From Caryophanales bacterium UBA4694 (lineage in GTDB: Bacteria > Bacillota_I > Bacilli_A > RFN20 > CAG-288), in contig DHKM01000001.1 of assembly GCA_002404835.1 (NCBI GenBank), positions 6,240-14,878 of the forward strand: a stretch of DNA of 8,639 bases, written 5' to 3'. Below, piece after piece: positions 6,752-8,639 of the stretch. The translations under genes were made by a program, and so were the position numbers. A model generated the notes under the pieces. The model saw nothing but the letters and a program-made list of their open reading frames with translations, was not told where the DNA came from and ran no database searches. Within the stretch, counting starts at the first letter, position 1, and every line of letters starts with the position of its first letter.

Positions 6752-6763
6752 CCGATATTTAGG
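6752..6763 (+). repeat. Leader copy 2 of the shared 12-mer, overlapping the ribosome binding site
   Basis: CCGATATTTAGG here shares its last three bases with the AGGAGG at 6761-6766 of the gene starting at 6775. The same word occurs in sense orientation in the divergent lipoprotein leader at 6283-6294. Anything binding this word in RNA or DNA would touch the ribosome binding site on this side only. Confidence 0.4.
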
Positions 6764-6774
6764 AGGTTAAAGCT

Positions 6775-8580
6775 ATGAACAAAGACTTTGAAAAATTCAA
6801 GAAGAAGGTTCTATTGGAACATTTGATTCGCTCAATTGTCTGGGCAGTCAGCGCAGGACTTGTCTCTGCGGGTGTTGCAATCATGATATTCCACTTTGCA
6901 TATCCGAAGATTCATCCGCTTGTCATTGTTGCAATCGGAGTTGCTATTGCAGCGGTTAGCTTTGTACTAATCTATAGATTAAGCAAACCGAGCGATACCA
7001 AGATTGCCTTGAGAATCGATAAATCGCTAGGCATGAACGAAAAAGTTGCTACCATGATCGAGTTCAAGGACAAGAACGGACTTATCATTGATAAGCAGAG
7101 AGAAGATGCACAGGAAAGGCTGAGCAAGAAATCCAGCAAAGCTCTTCCGGTCAGACTTTCGGTCTGGAGCCTTCCGGCACTTATCATCTCTGCCGGTCTC
7201 TTTACCGGAAGCTTCTTCACTCCTAAGGCTCAGCAGCCTACTCAGGATGTAGACAATAATAAGAAGGACGATAACCAGGTCGCAGATCCGGATCGTGTCA
7301 ATTCCGAAACCGAAAAGAAGATCGATGAAATCAAGAAAGATCTTGATGATACCACTGAAGACGGAAACAAGACATTCGATGATAAGGTCAATGATATCCT
7401 CGATGATCTCAATCAAGACCTTAAGGATGATATCAACAAGGATTCCAGAGAAGATAAAATCGAAGATGCCAAAGACAAAGTCGATGAGGCTCTCGATGAA
7501 GCCAACAAGAACGATACCATCGGCGACAATCTTTCCAAATCCGAAGATGAAGCTCTGAAGAAACTCGGAGAAGCCATCAAAAACAACGATAAGAAAGGAA
7601 TCGACGAAGCTCTCAAGGACCTCAAGGATGAACTGAAGAATCTTACCGGTCAGGAACTTGCGGACAAGCTTCAGCAGATTGCCGATGAAATCAGAAATGC
7701 ATTGAATGATTCCTCCATTCCGGAAGACGACGCTACCAGAAAAGCTTTGGAAGATCTTGCCGATACATTCGAAGAGCTCTCCAAGGAAGTCGAGAAGAAT
7801 CAGGAATCTTCCAAGGATGATGATAAGAAGGACGATGATAAGAAAGACGATTCTTCCAAGGATGATGATTCCAAGAAGGACGACTCATCCAAGGGTGATG
7901 ATAAGAAGGACGATTCTTCTAAAGGCGACGATTCTCAGCAGGGCTCCAAGAGCGATGATGAGGCCAAACAGGAAGCCAGTGATAAGATCGATGAAACTGG
8001 TGATAAACTGAAAGAGTCTGCTGACGAAGAAAAGAAGAATGAAGAAACAGCTGATAAAGTCAAACAAGAGATGGATCAACTCAAAGACCCAACCGATGAT
8101 TCTCAGGATTCTGATAATCAGCAAGGCCAGCAGGGTCAGCAAGGACAACAGGACGATCAGCAGGGACAGCAGGGACAACAGGGAGACCAGGAAGGCCAAC
8201 AGGGTCAGCAAGGTCAACAAGGCCAAGGAGAACAAGAAGGTCAGCAGGGACAAGGCGGATCTCAGGGAGAAAGCAGTTCCTCTAGCGGCTCTGGATCTTC
8301 TAGCAGCTCCGGTTCTGGAAGTGGATCCGGAAGTGGATCCGGTGGTAGTGGCGCAGGCGCAGGAAGTGGTGACATCACCTACAGAGGAAACGACAAGGTT
8401 TACACCAAGGATGGTGGAGAAAGCGAATACGGCGATGTCATCGATGATTCCCACAACGATGCTATCAAGGATAACAATGATTCCAATAAGGATGATTCCG
8501 ATGATTCCGATGATATCTCCGACTTGTTGGATAAGTATTATGAATACCTCTATGGTTCTGATGACGGTAAAAATCCGTAA
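6775..8580 (+). CDS. Three-TM membrane protein with long acidic coiled-coil and low-complexity exterior
   Basis: This is a complete 601-residue protein. Its ATG is preceded by AGGAGG at 6761-6766, eight bases upstream. Hydrophobic segments at about 20-42, 48-67 and 128-148 are probably membrane-spanning. Lys/Arg-rich residues 1-19 and 68-127 are predicted cytoplasmic by the positive-inside rule, placing everything after 149 outside. The loop after TM2 contains RIDKSLGMNEKVATMIEF, which resembles the 'D-x(3)-GL-x-E/D-R' loop of large DUF4175-type membrane proteins often found in MoxR ATPase/DUF58 operons; this link is from memory and tentative. Residues 174-345 are acidic, helical and heptad-like. 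They are followed by Asp/Lys/Ser repeats (345-386), Gly-Gln-Gln repeats (449-498), Ser/Gly repeats (500-532) and an ordered-looking end with YGDV and DLLDKYYEYLYG. The composition is extremely rich in Asp, Lys, Gln and Gly. A new gene starts 40 bases downstream, suggesting an operon. Function unknown; a scaffold or wall-spanning stalk is plausible. Confidence 0.9.
   Translation: MNKDFEKFKKKVLLEHLIRSIVWAVSAGLVSAGVAIMIFHFAYPKIHPLVIVAIGVAIAAVSFVLIYRLSKPSDTKIALRIDKSLGMNEKVATMIEFKDKNGLIIDKQREDAQERLSKKSSKALPVRLSVWSLPALIISAGLFTGSFFTPKAQQPTQDVDNNKKDDNQVADPDRVNSETEKKIDEIKKDLDDTTEDGNKTFDDKVNDILDDLNQDLKDDINKDSREDKIEDAKDKVDEALDEANKNDTIGDNLSKSEDEALKKLGEAIKNNDKKGIDEALKDLKDELKNLTGQELADKLQQIADEIRNALNDSSIPEDDATRKALEDLADTFEELSKEVEKNQESSKDDDKKDDDKKDDSSKDDDSKKDDSSKGDDKKDDSSKGDDSQQGSKSDDEAKQEASDKIDETGDKLKESADEEKKNEETADKVKQEMDQLKDPTDDSQDSDNQQGQQGQQGQQDDQQGQQGQQGDQEGQQGQQGQQGQGEQEGQQGQGGSQGESSSSSGSGSSSSSGSGSGSGSGSGGSGAGAGSGDITYRGNDKVYTKDGGESEYGDVIDDSHNDAIKDNNDSNKDDSDDSDDISDLLDKYYEYLYGSDDGKNP
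7807..7932 (+). repeat. Imperfect Asp/Lys/Ser coding repeat
   Basis: Residues 345-386 of the membrane protein are variations on KDD, DDKKDD and SSKGDD, encoded by recurring words such as GATGATAAGAAGGACGAT and GATTCTTCCAAG. Such near-identical short units can change copy number by slippage or recombination. The tract is highly charged and very likely disordered. Confidence 0.75.
8119..8268 (+). repeat. Gly-Gln-Gln coding repeat
   Basis: Residues 449-498 are mostly GQQ triplets with occasional D, E or S substitutions, encoded by CAGGGTCAG/CAAGGACAA-type units. The strict Gly-every-third-residue spacing in parts recalls collagen-like repeats, but there is no proline and the register breaks in several places. 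A flexible, disordered spacer is more likely. Confidence 0.8.
8272..8370 (+). repeat. Ser/Gly-rich coding repeat with a perfect 12-base tandem duplication
   Basis: Residues 500-532 are almost entirely Ser and Gly, ending in GAGAGSG. The 12-mer GGAAGTGGATCC is duplicated exactly at 8317-8328 and 8329-8340, the signature of a recent slippage event. The tract would be a flexible linker joining the Gly/Gln tract to the C-terminal segment. Confidence 0.75.
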
Positions 8581-8620
8581 TCGATAGTCTACAAATAAAA
8601 TTTAAAGGAAAAAACTTCAA

Positions 8621-8639
8621 ATGGAAAACGAACAGCTTA
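8621..8639 (+). CDS. Start of next gene in the probable operon (partial, six codons)
   Basis: ATG at 8621 begins MENEQL and runs off the window. An AAAGGAA ribosome binding site lies at about 8604-8610, ten bases upstream, and the previous gene ends 40 bases before, with no terminator between them. Too little is visible to identify the product. A MoxR-type AAA ATPase would fit a DUF4175-like neighbour, but that is only a guess from context. Confidence 0.55.

Larger units (their letters stand above)
6161..6774. other. Divergent intergenic regulatory region, 614 bases
   Basis: This very AT-rich spacer separates the minus-strand lipoprotein gene from the plus-strand membrane-protein gene. It has no credible open reading frame and no RNA gene that I can recognise. 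It holds two cre-like boxes, two minus-strand promoter candidates overlapping them, a 26-base near-palindrome, and repeated AAATATCG words at 6286-6293 and 6651-6658, with an inverted copy at 6753-6760. A TATAAT at 6520-6525 on the plus strand lacks a partner -35 at normal spacing. The length and density of signals suggest more regulation than a simple back-to-back promoter pair. Confidence 0.7.

Noticed and set aside
8119..8268. True collagen-like domain
   Set aside because: Gly spacing is often three residues, but there is no proline at all and the register breaks repeatedly, so a stable triple helix is unlikely.
7885..8454. 189-codon Leu/Ser-rich minus-strand frame resembling a membrane protein
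   Set aside because: Its hydrophobic look comes from reading Gln/Asp/Gly repeats backwards; no ribosome binding site, and the sense frame is far better supported.

Overview
The window reads as chromosomal DNA of a low-to-moderate GC Gram-positive (Bacillota, probably class Bacilli; an Erysipelotrichales-like or uncultured gut lineage would fit). The basis is strong AGGAGG-type ribosome binding sites, TAA stops, lipoprotein signal peptides with short Gram-positive lipoboxes, CcpA-type cre boxes, and visibly AT-rich spacers between richer coding regions. No 16S or other marker gene is present, so the taxonomy is inference.

Layout. Bases 1-2672 (minus strand) hold the first 890 codons of a very large secreted lipoprotein whose 3' end lies outside the window. 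A 242-base spacer follows, with a cre-like box, a short palindrome and the intrinsic terminator of the next gene. Bases 2915-6160 (minus strand) hold a complete paralogous lipoprotein of 1081 residues. Both proteins have a lipobox signal peptide, a low-complexity linker, and tandem units of about 105-135 residues built around W-x(n)-PYVYLG ... TGG ... ITYTEPF. The complete protein has eight units. The truncated one shows the first seven in the same order, so the whole gene seems to have been duplicated after the units had already diverged from each other.

Bases 6161-6774 are a divergent regulatory region. It holds two cre boxes, each overlapping a possible minus-strand promoter, a 26-base near-perfect palindrome, and a 12-base sequence that occurs in sense orientation in the leaders of both divergent genes.

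Bases 6775-8580 (plus strand) encode a 601-residue membrane protein: three predicted membrane segments, a long acidic helical/coiled-coil region, and Asp/Lys/Ser, Gly-Gln-Gln and Ser/Gly low-complexity tracts, followed by a short ordered-looking C-terminus. A further gene begins at 8621, 40 bases after its stop, presumably in the same operon; only six codons are visible.

Working picture (inference). The lipoprotein pair is anchored on the outer face of the membrane, with the linker carrying eight small domains into or through the wall. It is probably made when preferred sugars are scarce, through CcpA. The divergent gene belongs to a separate membrane-protein operon. No catalytic motif, mobile element, CRISPR array or RNA gene was found. 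The repeat domain is one I do not recognise and is the most promising novelty here.
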